The notes below the pieces were generated by a model, which ran no database searches, had not been told where the DNA came from, and was given only the letters and a program-made list of their open reading frames with translations. The translations under genes and the position numbers were made by a program. Of a DNA stretch of 64,000 bases, positions 40,456 to 48,944 are shown piece by piece. Position 1 is the first letter of the stretch. Every line of letters begins with the position of its first letter. This DNA comes from Catellatospora sp. KI3 (GTDB taxonomy: Bacteria; Actinomycetota; Actinomycetes; Mycobacteriales; Micromonosporaceae): contig NZ_JASAMB010000002.1 in NCBI RefSeq assembly GCF_029948125.1, positions 450,479-514,478 of the forward strand, read 5' to 3'.

Positions 40456-40486
40456 CGCCGCACCCGCCCGCTGGGCGGGTGCGGCG
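40456..40486 (+). terminator. Terminator hairpin after pruA
   Basis: A perfect 14-bp stem (40456-40469 with 40473-40486) and 3-nt loop, 13 bp after the pruA stop; no T tract. Confidence 0.65.
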
Positions 40487-40528
40487 TGGTGTTGGCCGGA
40501 CAAATCGGATGAAGGCTACCGTTGGCGG

Positions 40529-41320
40529 GTGACCGGGGAGGCGCGCAGCTTCGGCGAGCAGGGCGGGCGGCTCACCTACGGGCGGTACCTGCGCATCGCG
40601 GAGCTGCTCGACCAGCAGCGGCCCGAATCGGACCCGCCGGCCCACGACGAGCTGCTCTTCATAACCATCCACCAGGTGTACGAGCTGTGGTTCCAGCTGC
40701 TGCTGCACGAGCTGGCCGACGCGCGCGACCACCTGCTGGCCGGGGAGGCCTACCTGCCCCGGGTGCGGCTGGAGCGCTGCCAGGTGATCGAGCGGCTGCT
40801 GATGCAGCAGGTCGACGTGATCGACACGATGACTCCGCAGGACTTCCTGGCATTCCGGACAAACCTCGCATCCGCCTCAGGCTTCCAATCGGTCCAGTTC
40901 CGGGAGATCGAGTTCCTCTCCGGGCTCAAGCACCCCGGTTTCGTGCGTCGGCTGCGCAACCTGGAGCCCGCCGAGGAGCGGCGGCTGCGGGCCCGGCTGG
41001 CCGAGCCGAGCCTGTGGGACGGCTTCCTCGCCCTGCTGACCGCGCACGGCTTCGCGGTGGACACACCGGACGAGCGGCTCGCCTCGCTGTCGGCCGTCGC
41101 GCACGACCGGGAGCGCTACGGGGCGCTGTGGGACGTGGCCGAGGCGCTGCTCGCGCACGATCAGGCGTGGGCGCTGTGGCGCGCACGGCACGTGTTGATG
41201 GCAGAACGGCAGATAGGCACTAAACCGGGCACGGGCGGCTCGGCGGGGGCGCCGTACCTCAGGTCACGAATTGATTTCAGGTTCTATCCGGACCTGTGGG
41301 CGCTGCGCGCCACCCTCTGA
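40529..41320 (+). CDS. kynA: Tryptophan 2,3-dioxygenase
   Basis: A 263-residue heme dioxygenase opening the indole ring of L-tryptophan to N-formylkynurenine. Conserved elements: LTYGRYLRIAELL, FITIHQVYELWFQLLLHEL with the distal His, SASGFQSVQFREIEFLSG, and WRARHVLMAERQIGTKPGTGGSAG holding the proximal heme His and the substrate loop. GTG 40529 gives the typical length. No kynurenine formamidase or kynureninase gene is nearby. It lies 85 bp after pruA, behind a hairpin, so its expression link to pruA is unclear. Confidence 0.9.
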   Translation: MTGEARSFGEQGGRLTYGRYLRIAELLDQQRPESDPPAHDELLFITIHQVYELWFQLLLHELADARDHLLAGEAYLPRVRLERCQVIERLLMQQVDVIDTMTPQDFLAFRTNLASASGFQSVQFREIEFLSGLKHPGFVRRLRNLEPAEERRLRARLAEPSLWDGFLALLTAHGFAVDTPDERLASLSAVAHDRERYGALWDVAEALLAHDQAWALWRARHVLMAERQIGTKPGTGGSAGAPYLRSRIDFRFYPDLWALRATL

Positions 41321-41621
41321 CGGGGCGGGCCACCCTGCGAAGTGACCCCGATACGCTACGTGCGAGAATATGTCCGATTAGTCGGATCTCGCGGCGCGAA
41401 ATCAGGGAAGATCACGCACAAGGCGTCGGCAGTCCGACAAGATCGACACGCCGAAGAAATATGCGGCTTTTGCGCGATCCCGCCAGGCAGGCAGTCTGAG
41501 GCAGGAAACGGACATATTACTGTCTGATCAGACAGTCGAAGCTGGACTGTCCGGCGGGAACAGTCCACTGTGTATGAGCGATATCCTGGACAGAAGGCCG
41601 CTGAAGTGGCAGCGTTGAGAC
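41321..41621 (+). promoter_or_regulatory. 301-bp AT-richer upstream region of padR
   Basis: Non-coding and AT-richer than its surroundings. Besides the two strong operator candidates at 41519-41566 it has TCCGAttagTCGGA (41373-41386). No RNA gene or ORF is supported. Confidence 0.4.
41519..41566 (+). promoter_or_regulatory. Two palindromic operators upstream of padR
   Basis: ACTGTCTGATCAGACAGT (41519-41536) is a perfect 18-bp palindrome. At 41544-41566 GGACTGT and ACAGTCC form a second inverted repeat with a 9-nt spacer. Both contain ACTGT/ACAGT half-sites, so one regulator may bind both; their place 56-103 bp before the padR ATG fits autoregulation. Confidence 0.65.
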
Positions 41622-42137
41622 ATGGCAGAGGTAGGAATCAACGCTACTGCGGCGGCCGTGCTCGGTCTGCTGCACGATGGCCCGATGACCGGTGGCCAAC
41701 TCATGGCCGCGGCCGAGCGCAGACTCAGCCCGTACTGGTCCATGACCCGGTCCCAGGTCTACCGCGAGCTGCCGGTCCTCGCCGAGCTCGGCTACGTCAA
41801 GCTCGGCAAGCCCGGCCCGCGGGCCAGCCAGCCCTACGCGATCACCGCGTCGGGCAAGCGGGCCTTCGCCCGCTGGCTGAACGAGGAGCCCGGCCGCGAG
41901 CTGGTGCGCAACCCGTACGCGCTGCGTGTCGCGTTCGGATCCACGCACGCGACCAACCAGTTCGACTCGCTGCTCAACAGCGCCAACACCCACCACACCG
42001 AGGCCCTGGCGGAAGCCCGCGAGCAGGCCAAGGAGGCGAAGAAGGAAGGCGACGAGTTCACCGCGGCCGGGCTGGAGTTCGCCGTCGCCTACCACAAGGC
42101 GGCACTGAACTGGCTGAAGAGCGCGATCGCTAAGTGA
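41622..42137 (+). CDS. PadR family transcriptional regulator
   Basis: A 171-residue regulator with the PadR winged helix (about 8-85: AAVLGLLHDGPMTGGQLM, SMTRSQVYRELPVLAELGYV) and a helical C-terminal dimerisation domain. Ligand unknown; PadR proteins often respond to phenolics or drugs and repress nearby transporters. No obvious target gene is adjacent, but a pair of operators lies upstream. ATG 41622. The 3' end overlaps the convergent kinase gene by 8 bp. Confidence 0.87.
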   Translation: MAEVGINATAAAVLGLLHDGPMTGGQLMAAAERRLSPYWSMTRSQVYRELPVLAELGYVKLGKPGPRASQPYAITASGKRAFARWLNEEPGRELVRNPYALRVAFGSTHATNQFDSLLNSANTHHTEALAEAREQAKEAKKEGDEFTAAGLEFAVAYHKAALNWLKSAIAK

Positions 42138-43128
42138 GCTGAGGTCGCGCCGTCGCCAGCGCCGCGCGCAGCCCGGCCGCGGCAGCAGACGTCGCACCCA
42201 GCGCATCCAGGGCGAAGAGGCCCGCTCCCACCACCGGCGGCGCAGCCACCACGGCGAGCCGAACAGCCGACGAGTGGGCCTTCACCCCTTCGTAGACCGC
42301 GTCGTTGAGCAGCGCGTGACCGGCCCGCAGCACCCCGCCGCCGAGGACCACCTCATACGGCAGGTCGCGCAGGCCGAGCCGGTCCGCGGCCACGGTCACC
42401 ATGGCCGTGATCTCCGACGCCTGCCGGGCCACCACCCGCCGGGCCACCCCGTCACCGGCGGCCGCCACCGCGAACAGCACCTCGCTCAGGCTGTCCAGCC
42501 GCGCCGAGGGCAGCTCGCCCAGGTGCACCCCGGCGATCACCTCCAGCACGGTGCCCCGCCCGAAGTGCGCGGCCACCGCCCCGGCCAGCGCCGTCGCCGG
42601 GCCCCGTCCGTCCTCGCCCCGCGCGGCGTGCCACATCGCCAGCGACGCCAGGTGCTGGCCGCCGCCCCAGTCCCCGGCGATCATGCCGAGCGCGGGGAAG
42701 CGCGCGGTACGCCCGTCGGCGGCCCGGCCCACGCAGTTGATGCCCGCGCCGCACACCACCGCCACCGCGTCGGGGCTGTCGGTGCCCGCGCGCATCAGCG
42801 CGAACGTGTCGTTGTCCACCCGGTACGACTCGGCCCAGCCGGTCGCCGCGATCGCCGCCGCCGCCACGTCGACCTCGATCGGCAGGTCGACCCCGGACAG
42901 GTACACCTCGGCGCGGGCGACCGGCACCGTCGGCGGCATCTCGGCCGCCCGCAGCGCCGCCGACACCAGCCCGTCGACGAGCTTCACCGCCGCGTCGACG
43001 CCGAGGGTCTGCGGGGACGAGCCGGGGCCGCGCACGAAGCCGTGCACGCGGCCGTCGGTGTCGGCCAGCACCACGTCGGTCTTGGAGTTGCCGCCGTCGA
43101 CGGCCAGGAACAGCTCGGTGGAGTTCAT
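42130..43128 (-). CDS. BadF/BadG-type N-acetylglucosamine kinase-like protein
   Basis: A 332-residue ASKHA-fold kinase resembling eukaryotic-type GlcNAc kinases. The phosphate-1 loop LAVDGGNSKTDVVLAD (about 7-22), VAVVCGAGINCVGRA, and GMIAGDWGGGQHLA (adenosine-side) are typical. It probably phosphorylates a free amino- or other sugar released by the neighbouring glycosidase. ATG 43128 overlaps the stop of the GH4 gene by 4 bp. Last gene of the ROK-GH4-kinase set. Confidence 0.8.
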   Translation of the reverse strand: MNSTELFLAVDGGNSKTDVVLADTDGRVHGFVRGPGSSPQTLGVDAAVKLVDGLVSAALRAAEMPPTVPVARAEVYLSGVDLPIEVDVAAAAIAATGWAESYRVDNDTFALMRAGTDSPDAVAVVCGAGINCVGRAADGRTARFPALGMIAGDWGGGQHLASLAMWHAARGEDGRGPATALAGAVAAHFGRGTVLEVIAGVHLGELPSARLDSLSEVLFAVAAAGDGVARRVVARQASEITAMVTVAADRLGLRDLPYEVVLGGGVLRAGHALLNDAVYEGVKAHSSAVRLAVVAAPPVVGAGLFALDALGATSAAAAGLRAALATARPQLT

Positions 43129-44384
43129 CGGGCCCACGCCAGGTGCGCGGAGTTGGCGGCCAGCAGCTTGTCGGTCAGCGCCTCGGCCTGCTCGTACTGC
43201 CCGACCAGCGGGTGGGCCAGCAGCGCGTCGTAGACCCGGTCCCGGCCGCCGTGCACGGCCGCCCGGACGGCCAGCTCCTCGTACGCCGCTACGCCGGAGA
43301 TCAGCCCCGAGATCAGCGGGGACACCGGGGGCGCCGCCAGCGGCACCGCGCCGTCGCGGTCCACCCGGGCGCTCACCTCGATCACCGCCTCGTCGGGCAG
43401 GAACGGCAGGTTGCCGTTGTTGCGCAGGTCCACCGCGTGGGTCGCGCCGTCGCCGGTGACCAGCGAGGTGATCAGGCCGACCGCGGCTTCGGAGTAGAAC
43501 GCGCCGCCGCGCTGCGACAGCAGCTCGGGCTTGGTGGAAAGGGCCGGGTCGGCGTACATGGTGAGCAGCTGGGACTCCATGGCGGCCACCTTCTCGCCCC
43601 GGGTCGGCGCGCCGCGCTCCTCGCGTACGACCAGGTCGTGGGCGTAGAAGTAGCGCAGGTAGTACGACGGGACGCTGCCCAGGCGGGCGAGCAGGTCGGC
43701 GGGCAGCTGCACCTGGTCGGCCAGCGCGGGCAGGTGGTCGCGCAGCAGCTCGGGCAGCCGGTCGACGCCGTCGACGAACGCGGCGCGCTCCCAGGTCAGG
43801 TGGTTCAGACCGACGTGGTCCAGGGTGACCTGCGCCGGGTCCACGCCCAGCAGCGCGGCGAAGCGCCGCTGGAAGCCGATCGCCACGTTGCACAGGCCGA
43901 CCGCCCTGTGGCCGGCGTCCAGCAGCGCCCGGGTGACGATGCCGACCGGGTTGGTGAAGTCGACGATCCAGGCGCCCGGGTTGGCCAGCCGGGCGGCGCG
44001 CTCGGCGATGTCGAGCACGACCGGCACCGTACGCAGCGCCTTGGCCAGGCCGCCCGCGCCGGTGGTCTCCTGCCCGACGCACCCGCAGTCCAGCGGGAAC
44101 GTCTCGTCGCTGATCCGGGCGGCCTGCCCGCCGACGCGCAGCTGGAGCACCACCACGTCGGCGCCGCTCAGCCCCGCGTCCAGGTCGGCGGTCCAGGTCA
44201 GCTTGCCCGGGTGGCCGTGGTGGGCCATCAGCCGCCGCGCGTACGGCCCGATCACGTCGAGCCGGTCGGCGGCCGGGTCGACCAGCGCCAGCTCGGTGAC
44301 GTCGAGGCTGCCGGCGAGGCGGGCGAACCCGTCGACCAGCTCGGGGGTGTAGGTGGAGCCTCCACCCACGACTGCGATCTTCAT
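43125..44384 (-). CDS. GH4 family 6-phospho-beta-glucosidase-like glycosidase
   Basis: A 419-residue NAD- and Mn-dependent glycosidase of family 4. MKIAVVGGGSTYTPELV is the NAD-binding start, DFTNPVGIVTRAL, the metal-site Cys in GLCNVAIGFQRRF and catalytic-region GLNHLTWERA follow. Enzymes of this branch split 6-phospho-beta-glucosides or related substrates by a redox mechanism. There is no PTS gene in the window, so the true substrate may be unphosphorylated or enter by a distant transporter. ATG 44384, 27 bp after the ROK regulator gene. Confidence 0.88.
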   Translation of the reverse strand: MKIAVVGGGSTYTPELVDGFARLAGSLDVTELALVDPAADRLDVIGPYARRLMAHHGHPGKLTWTADLDAGLSGADVVVLQLRVGGQAARISDETFPLDCGCVGQETTGAGGLAKALRTVPVVLDIAERAARLANPGAWIVDFTNPVGIVTRALLDAGHRAVGLCNVAIGFQRRFAALLGVDPAQVTLDHVGLNHLTWERAAFVDGVDRLPELLRDHLPALADQVQLPADLLARLGSVPSYYLRYFYAHDLVVREERGAPTRGEKVAAMESQLLTMYADPALSTKPELLSQRGGAFYSEAAVGLITSLVTGDGATHAVDLRNNGNLPFLPDEAVIEVSARVDRDGAVPLAAPPVSPLISGLISGVAAYEELAVRAAVHGGRDRVYDALLAHPLVGQYEQAEALTDKLLAANSAHLAWAR

Positions 44385-44411
44385 GTGGTTCTCCGTGGGG
44401 TGTGGTGCGGG

Positions 44412-45647
44412 TCAGGCCGGGGTCAGCGCGTAGCGCAGCGAGTCGATGAGGGCTTCGCGCACCGCGCGCAGCCCGGCGTCCGCGGCGCCCAGCAGCACCG
44501 CGTCGTCGGCCAGCGCGGTCACCGCCACCGGAGTGCGCAGCGGGGTGTCCCGGTGGAACGCCTCGACGACCAGGTCGCGCAGCGTGTCCCCGCCGGCCTG
44601 GGCCACCTCCCCGGCGAGCACCACCAGCGGCGGGTCCAGCAGCGCGGCCACCGCCGCCAGCGCCACCGCGATCCGGTCCGCCAGCGCCCGCAGGAAGCCC
44701 GCCGCGTCGGCACCGGGGTCGGCCACGGCGGCGGCGACCGCGTCCTCGGCCGTCGGCCCCGTGATGCCGTACGTCGCCGCGAGCGCGAGCACGGCCGGGC
44801 CGCCGACCAGCTCCTGCATGTCGCGGGGCTGGCCGCCGAGGCCGACCGGGACGTACCCGATCTCGCCGGCGCCGCCGGTCGCGCCGCGCAGCAGCGATGG
44901 GCCGAGGTCGATGGCGCAGCCCAGGCCCGCGCCGAACCACAGCAGCACGAAGCTGTCGGTGCCCTTGCCCGCGCCGCGGTGGCGCTCGGCGATGGCGGCC
45001 AGGTTGACGTCGTTCTCGGCGGTCACGGTCAGATCGAGCCGGGTGGCGAGGTCGCCGACCAGGCCCGGCCGCTGCCAGCCGGTGAGGTCGATGTGCCGGA
45101 TCGTGTCGGTGCCCGGGTGGTACGACCCCGGCACGCCCAGCTGCAGGTGGGTGAGCCGGTCCAGGGTGAGTCCGGCGGTGGCGCACAGGTCGGCCAGGAT
45201 CAGCCGCACCGTGTCGACCGGGTCGTCGGCGGCCGGGGCGAGCTGCTCCTGGGTGAACTCGGCCTGGGCCAGCACCGCTCCGGTGAGGTCGCACAGCGCC
45301 GCGTCGTAGGGCGCGTGCGCGGTCTCGGTGGTGTCGCGCACCGAGATGGCCGCGACCACGGCGGCGCTCGGGTTGACCGCGTACACCTCGGCGTTGGGGC
45401 CGGGCCCGCCGCTGGTGTGCCCGACGACCACGGCCAGCCCCGCCTCGGTGAGCGTGCGCAGCACGTCCGAGGTGGTGGGCTTGGACAGGCCGGTCAGTTC
45501 CCGCAGTTCGCCGCGGGTGAGGGTGCCCCGATCGAGCAGCAGTGCCAGCGTGGCACTCTCGTTCATGGCGCGTAGCAGTTTCGACGATCCAGCCAGCCGT
45601 GACACGACCCGCCCCCTGGGTTCACTGATCGGTGAAACAACGTTCAT
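44412..45647 (-). CDS. ROK family transcriptional regulator
   Basis: A 411-residue regulator with an N-terminal winged helix (about 35-90: GTLTRGELRELTGLSKPTTSDVLRTL split by the turn) and a ROK sugar-kinase-like domain. The ROK zinc motif CxCGxxGCxE is absent; the corresponding stretch reads GGQPRDMQELVGG, so the domain is likely a sugar sensor without kinase activity or zinc. ATG 45647 is preferred to one 3 codons upstream because the latter lies inside the operator. It probably controls itself and the GH4-kinase genes downstream. Confidence 0.86.
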   Translation of the reverse strand: MNVVSPISEPRGRVVSRLAGSSKLLRAMNESATLALLLDRGTLTRGELRELTGLSKPTTSDVLRTLTEAGLAVVVGHTSGGPGPNAEVYAVNPSAAVVAAISVRDTTETAHAPYDAALCDLTGAVLAQAEFTQEQLAPAADDPVDTVRLILADLCATAGLTLDRLTHLQLGVPGSYHPGTDTIRHIDLTGWQRPGLVGDLATRLDLTVTAENDVNLAAIAERHRGAGKGTDSFVLLWFGAGLGCAIDLGPSLLRGATGGAGEIGYVPVGLGGQPRDMQELVGGPAVLALAATYGITGPTAEDAVAAAVADPGADAAGFLRALADRIAVALAAVAALLDPPLVVLAGEVAQAGGDTLRDLVVEAFHRDTPLRTPVAVTALADDAVLLGAADAGLRAVREALIDSLRYALTPA

Positions 45648-45651
45648 AATT

Positions 45652-45679
45652 GGCAACCAACTTTACTATCTTGGTTGCC
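45652..45679 (-). promoter_or_regulatory. ROK operator: 9-bp inverted repeat
   Basis: GGCAACCAA (45652-45660) and TTGGTTGCC (45671-45679) are perfect complements separated by 10 nt (CTTTACTATC), centred just upstream of the ROK regulator start and 77 bp before prfB. It is a likely autoregulatory site. Confidence 0.65.
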
Positions 45680-45755
45680 TGGCCCGTTGTCAAGCGCGGT
45701 CCCGAGCGGCGGGCCTCGGGCGGTTATCGGTGGCGGTCCCTACTAGTCTTGTCGT

Positions 45756-46868
45756 GTGACTGCCGACTACGCCGATCAGCTCAAGTCCCTCGACGCGACC
45801 ATGCGCAACATCGAGTCCGTGCTCGACATCAACCGGCTGCGCCGGGACAAGGAGCAGCTCGAGCAGGAGGCTTCGGCGCCCGACCTGTGGGACGACCAGG
45901 CCAAGGCGCAGGACGTCACGTCGCGGCTGTCCTACGTCAACGGCGAGATCGGGCGGCTGGAGCGGCTGCGCGGCCGGATCGACGACGCCGAGGTGCTGCT
46001 GGAGCTGGCGCAGGCCGAGGGCGACGCGGGCTCGCTGGCCGAGGTCGGCACCGAGCTGGTCGCACTCGCGAAGGCGGTCGAGGAGCTGGAGGTGCGCACC
46101 CTGCTCTCCGGCGAGTACGACTCCCGCGAGGCGCTGGTCGCCATCCGGGCCGGCGCCGGCGGCGTGGACGCGGCCGACTTCGCCGAGATGCTGCTGCGCA
46201 TGTACCTGCGCTGGGCCGAGCGGCACGGCTACCCGACCGAGGTCTACGACACCTCGTACGCGGAGGAGGCGGGCCTGAAGTCGGCGACCTTCGCCGTCAA
46301 GGTGCCCTACGCGTACGGCACGCTCAGCGTGGAGTCGGGCACGCACCGGCTGGTCCGCATCAGCCCGTTCGACAACCAGGGGCGGCGCCAGACCAGCTTC
46401 GCCGGGGTCGAGGTGCTGCCGGTGGTGGAGCAGACCGACCACATCGACATCCCCGAGAACGAGATGCGGGTGGACGTCTTCCGCTCCAGCGGTCCGGGCG
46501 GGCAGAGCGTCAACACGACCGACTCGGCGGTGCGGATCACGCACATCCCGACCGGGATCGTGGTGTCCTGCCAGAACGAGAAGTCCCAGCTGCAGAACAA
46601 GGCCTCCGCGATGCGGGTGCTCCAGGCGCGGCTGCTCGAGCGCAAGCGCTCGGAGGAGAAGGCGAAGATGGACGGGCTGAAGACCGACGCGGCGGGGTCG
46701 TGGGGCGACCAGATGCGGTCGTACGTGCTGCACCCGTACCAGATGGTCAAGGACCTGCGGACCGAGTTCGAGACGGGGAACCCGACGGCGGTGTTCGACG
46801 GGGAGATCGACAGCTTCGTGGAGGCGGGCATCCGCTGGCGCAAGCAGCGCCAGCTCGAGGCGGCCTGA
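45756..46868 (+). CDS. prfB: Peptide chain release factor 2
   Basis: A 370-residue class I release factor for UGA and UAA codons. The stop-codon-reading motif SPF is in [16 protein letters not shown] and the peptidyl-hydrolysis GGQ in [17 protein letters not shown]. The reading frame is continuous from GTG 45756; the programmed +1 frameshift used by many bacteria is absent, as is usual in actinobacteria. It precedes ftsEX in the conserved prfB-ftsE-ftsX-smpB order. Confidence 0.95.
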   Translation: MTADYADQLKSLDATMRNIESVLDINRLRRDKEQLEQEASAPDLWDDQAKAQDVTSRLSYVNGEIGRLERLRGRIDDAEVLLELAQAEGDAGSLAEVGTELVALAKAVEELEVRTLLSGEYDSREALVAIRAGAGGVDAADFAEMLLRMYLRWAERHGYPTEVYDTSYAEEAGLKSATFAVKVPYAYGTLSVESGTHRLVRISPFDNQGRRQTSFAGVEVLPVVEQTDHIDIPENEMRVDVFRSSGPGGQSVNTTDSAVRITHIPTGIVVSCQNEKSQLQNKASAMRVLQARLLERKRSEEKAKMDGLKTDAAGSWGDQMRSYVLHPYQMVKDLRTEFETGNPTAVFDGEIDSFVEAGIRWRKQRQLEAA

Positions 46869-46892
46869 CCGCCCCCGCACCACCGGCTTTAA

Positions 46893-46957
46893 ATCGACGC
46901 TGGCCTATCAAGAAGACGGATTTCGGAATCCCGTCCTCTGGATAGGCCAGCGTCGAT
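46893..46957. repeat. 65-bp dispersed palindrome, copy 3
   Basis: Perfect 17-bp arms ATCGACGCTGGCCTATC (46893-46909 with 46941-46957) and a 31-nt centre whose ends pair further (AGAAGACGG with CCGTCCTCT). It lies 24 bp after the prfB stop and nearly matches copy 4 in its centre. Confidence 0.9.
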
Positions 46958-47152
46958 GCCAGGTGCGGACCGGCGCGTCCGGGGGACCACCCCGCACGAG
47001 TGCGCACCATCGTCCAGACGGGTCAATCGACTACTCACCGTAAGCGTTGATCACGAGCCGATCACGGAATTTTCCAGGAACATTCACGGCAATACCGTCA
47101 AGCGAGCCACGCCGGACTTGGCGAAGCCGCAACACCGCGTAGACTCTCGCCC

Positions 47153-47833
47153 GTGATTCGACTTGAGCACGTGACCAAGACCTACCCGAAGGCGTCCCGG
47201 CCCTCACTGGACGACGTGTCGGTCTCGATCGAGAAGGGCGACTTCGTCTTCTTCATCGGTCCGTCCGGCTCCGGCAAATCAAGCATCGTGAAGCTGATGC
47301 TGCACGAGATCAAGCCCAACAAGGGCAAGGTCTTCGTGAACGGCAAAGAGATCAGCTCGATGCGCTCCTGGAAGATCCCCAGCTTCCGTCGCTCCATCGG
47401 CTGCGTGTTCCAGGACTTCCGCCTCCTGCCGAACAAGACGGCGTACGAGAACGTGGCGTTCGCCCTCGAGGTCATCGGCAAGTCCAAGGCGGTCGCGCGC
47501 CGGGTCGTGCCCGAGGTGCTGGAGCTGGTCGGCCTGGGCGGCAAGGAGCACCGCTACCCGCACGAGCTCTCCGGTGGCGAGCAGCAGCGTGTCGCGGTCG
47601 CGCGGGCGTTCGTGAACCGTCCGCTGATCCTGCTCGCGGACGAGCCCACCGGTAACCTCGACCCGGACACCTCCATCGAGATCATGCGGTTGCTCGACCG
47701 GATCAACCGGACCGGCACCACCGTCGTCATGGTCACCCATGACTCCAACATCGTGAACCAGATGCGCCGCCGCGTCATCGAGATCGAGGGCGGCCGGATC
47801 GTTCGTGACCAGGCCCGAGGCGTCTACGGCTGA
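47153..47833 (+). CDS. ftsE: Cell division ATP-binding protein FtsE
   Basis: A 226-residue ABC ATPase: Walker [11 protein letters not shown]-loop [17 protein letters not shown], signature [14 protein letters not shown], Walker [14 protein letters not shown]. With FtsX it drives peptidoglycan hydrolase activation at division or growth sites. GTG at 47153; 77 bp before ftsX. The C-terminus ends soon after the ABC core, typical for FtsE. Confidence 0.96.
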   Translation: MIRLEHVTKTYPKASRPSLDDVSVSIEKGDFVFFIGPSGSGKSSIVKLMLHEIKPNKGKVFVNGKEISSMRSWKIPSFRRSIGCVFQDFRLLPNKTAYENVAFALEVIGKSKAVARRVVPEVLELVGLGGKEHRYPHELSGGEQQRVAVARAFVNRPLILLADEPTGNLDPDTSIEIMRLLDRINRTGTTVVMVTHDSNIVNQMRRRVIEIEGGRIVRDQARGVYG

Positions 47834-47910
47834 TCGGCCGCGGGCCGTCCCCCGGCCCGCCCGCTGCCTGTCCTGACGATCTGACCGTATTTACCGGAGG
47901 AATCCCCCCG

Positions 47911-48792
47911 ATGCGTGCGAAGTATGTGCTGGCCGAGGTGCTGGTCGGGCTGTGGCGCAACGTCACGATGACGGTCGCCATGATCATCACCATGATCGTG
48001 TCGCTGACCATGCTCGGCGCCAGCCTGCTGATGTACCTGCAGGTCGACGAGATGAAGGCGCACTACTACGAGCAGGTCGAGGTCTCCATCTACCTCGACA
48101 AGGACATCACCGAGGACAAGATCGCGGCGATCAAGGCCCAGCTCGACAGTGACCCGCTGGTCAAGCGCGACGGCGTCATCTACGAGGACCAGGCGAAGGC
48201 GTACGAGAACTTCAAGGAGCAGTTCCGCGACACCCCCGACCTGGTCGCCGCGATCGGCCCGACCGAGCTGCCCGCCTCGTTCCGGGTCAGCCTGAACGAC
48301 CCGCAGCAGTTCGAGCAGATCAACACGAAGTACGCCGGCCTCGACGGTGTCGACAACGTGGTGGACCAGCAGAAGCTGCTGCAGAAGATCTTCGACATCC
48401 TGGGCTCGATCCAGACCATGTCGCTGGTCGTCGCGGGTGCCATGGGCATCGCCGCGCTGCTGCTCGTCGCCAACACCATCCAGGTCGCCGCGTACAGCAA
48501 GCGCCGCGAGGTCGCCGTGATGAAGCTGGTCGGCGCGTCGAACTGGTTCATCCAGGCGCCGTTCGTGCTGGAGGCGGTCTTCGCCGCCGTGCTCGGCTCG
48601 ATCCTGGCCTACGGCATGCTGGTGATCGGCAAGATCGTGCTGATCGACAACAAGCTGGCCGCCCTGACCGACCTGCTGCTCCCGGTGAGCTGGGGCAACG
48701 TCAACCTGATGCTGCCGATCCTGGCCGGCATCGGCTCGATCGTCAGCGCCGTCACCGCCTGGGTCACCCTGCGCTTCTACATCCGCGTCTAG
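47911..48792 (+). CDS. ftsX: Cell division membrane protein FtsX
   Basis: A 293-residue permease-like protein with four membrane helices (about 20-42, 170-195, 215-240, 260-285) and a large extracellular loop (about 45-165) between the first two, the part that contacts hydrolases. KRREVAVMKLVGASNWFIQAPFVLEA is the conserved coupling region. ATG 47911 after CGGAGGAAT. Works with FtsE and probably with the M23 protein encoded just downstream. Confidence 0.95.
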   Translation: MRAKYVLAEVLVGLWRNVTMTVAMIITMIVSLTMLGASLLMYLQVDEMKAHYYEQVEVSIYLDKDITEDKIAAIKAQLDSDPLVKRDGVIYEDQAKAYENFKEQFRDTPDLVAAIGPTELPASFRVSLNDPQQFEQINTKYAGLDGVDNVVDQQKLLQKIFDILGSIQTMSLVVAGAMGIAALLLVANTIQVAAYSKRREVAVMKLVGASNWFIQAPFVLEAVFAAVLGSILAYGMLVIGKIVLIDNKLAALTDLLLPVSWGNVNLMLPILAGIGSIVSAVTAWVTLRFYIRV

Positions 48793-48809
48793 TCGCGGAC
48801 CGCGCCGAG

Positions 48810-48854
48810 AACCGGCCCGCCACGGGAGTCAGCTCCCGGGCGGGCCGGTTTTTT
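48810..48854 (+). terminator. Rho-independent terminator after ftsX
   Basis: A long GC stem (48810-48828 with 48833-48850, one bulged A) followed by a run of T (to 48854). Confidence 0.88.
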
Positions 48855-48944
48855 ATCACTCCGCGTACTAATCATGCGTTTTTATGGCTATACGCCCTTT
48901 ACCTGCGCAGTAGGGTGTTTTTCAGTCGAGACGCAGGGGGTGCC

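Noticed and set aside
45756-45860. Possible programmed frameshift in prfB
   Set aside because: The frame from the GTG to GGQ is continuous and no in-frame UGA or slippery CUU-UGA is present.
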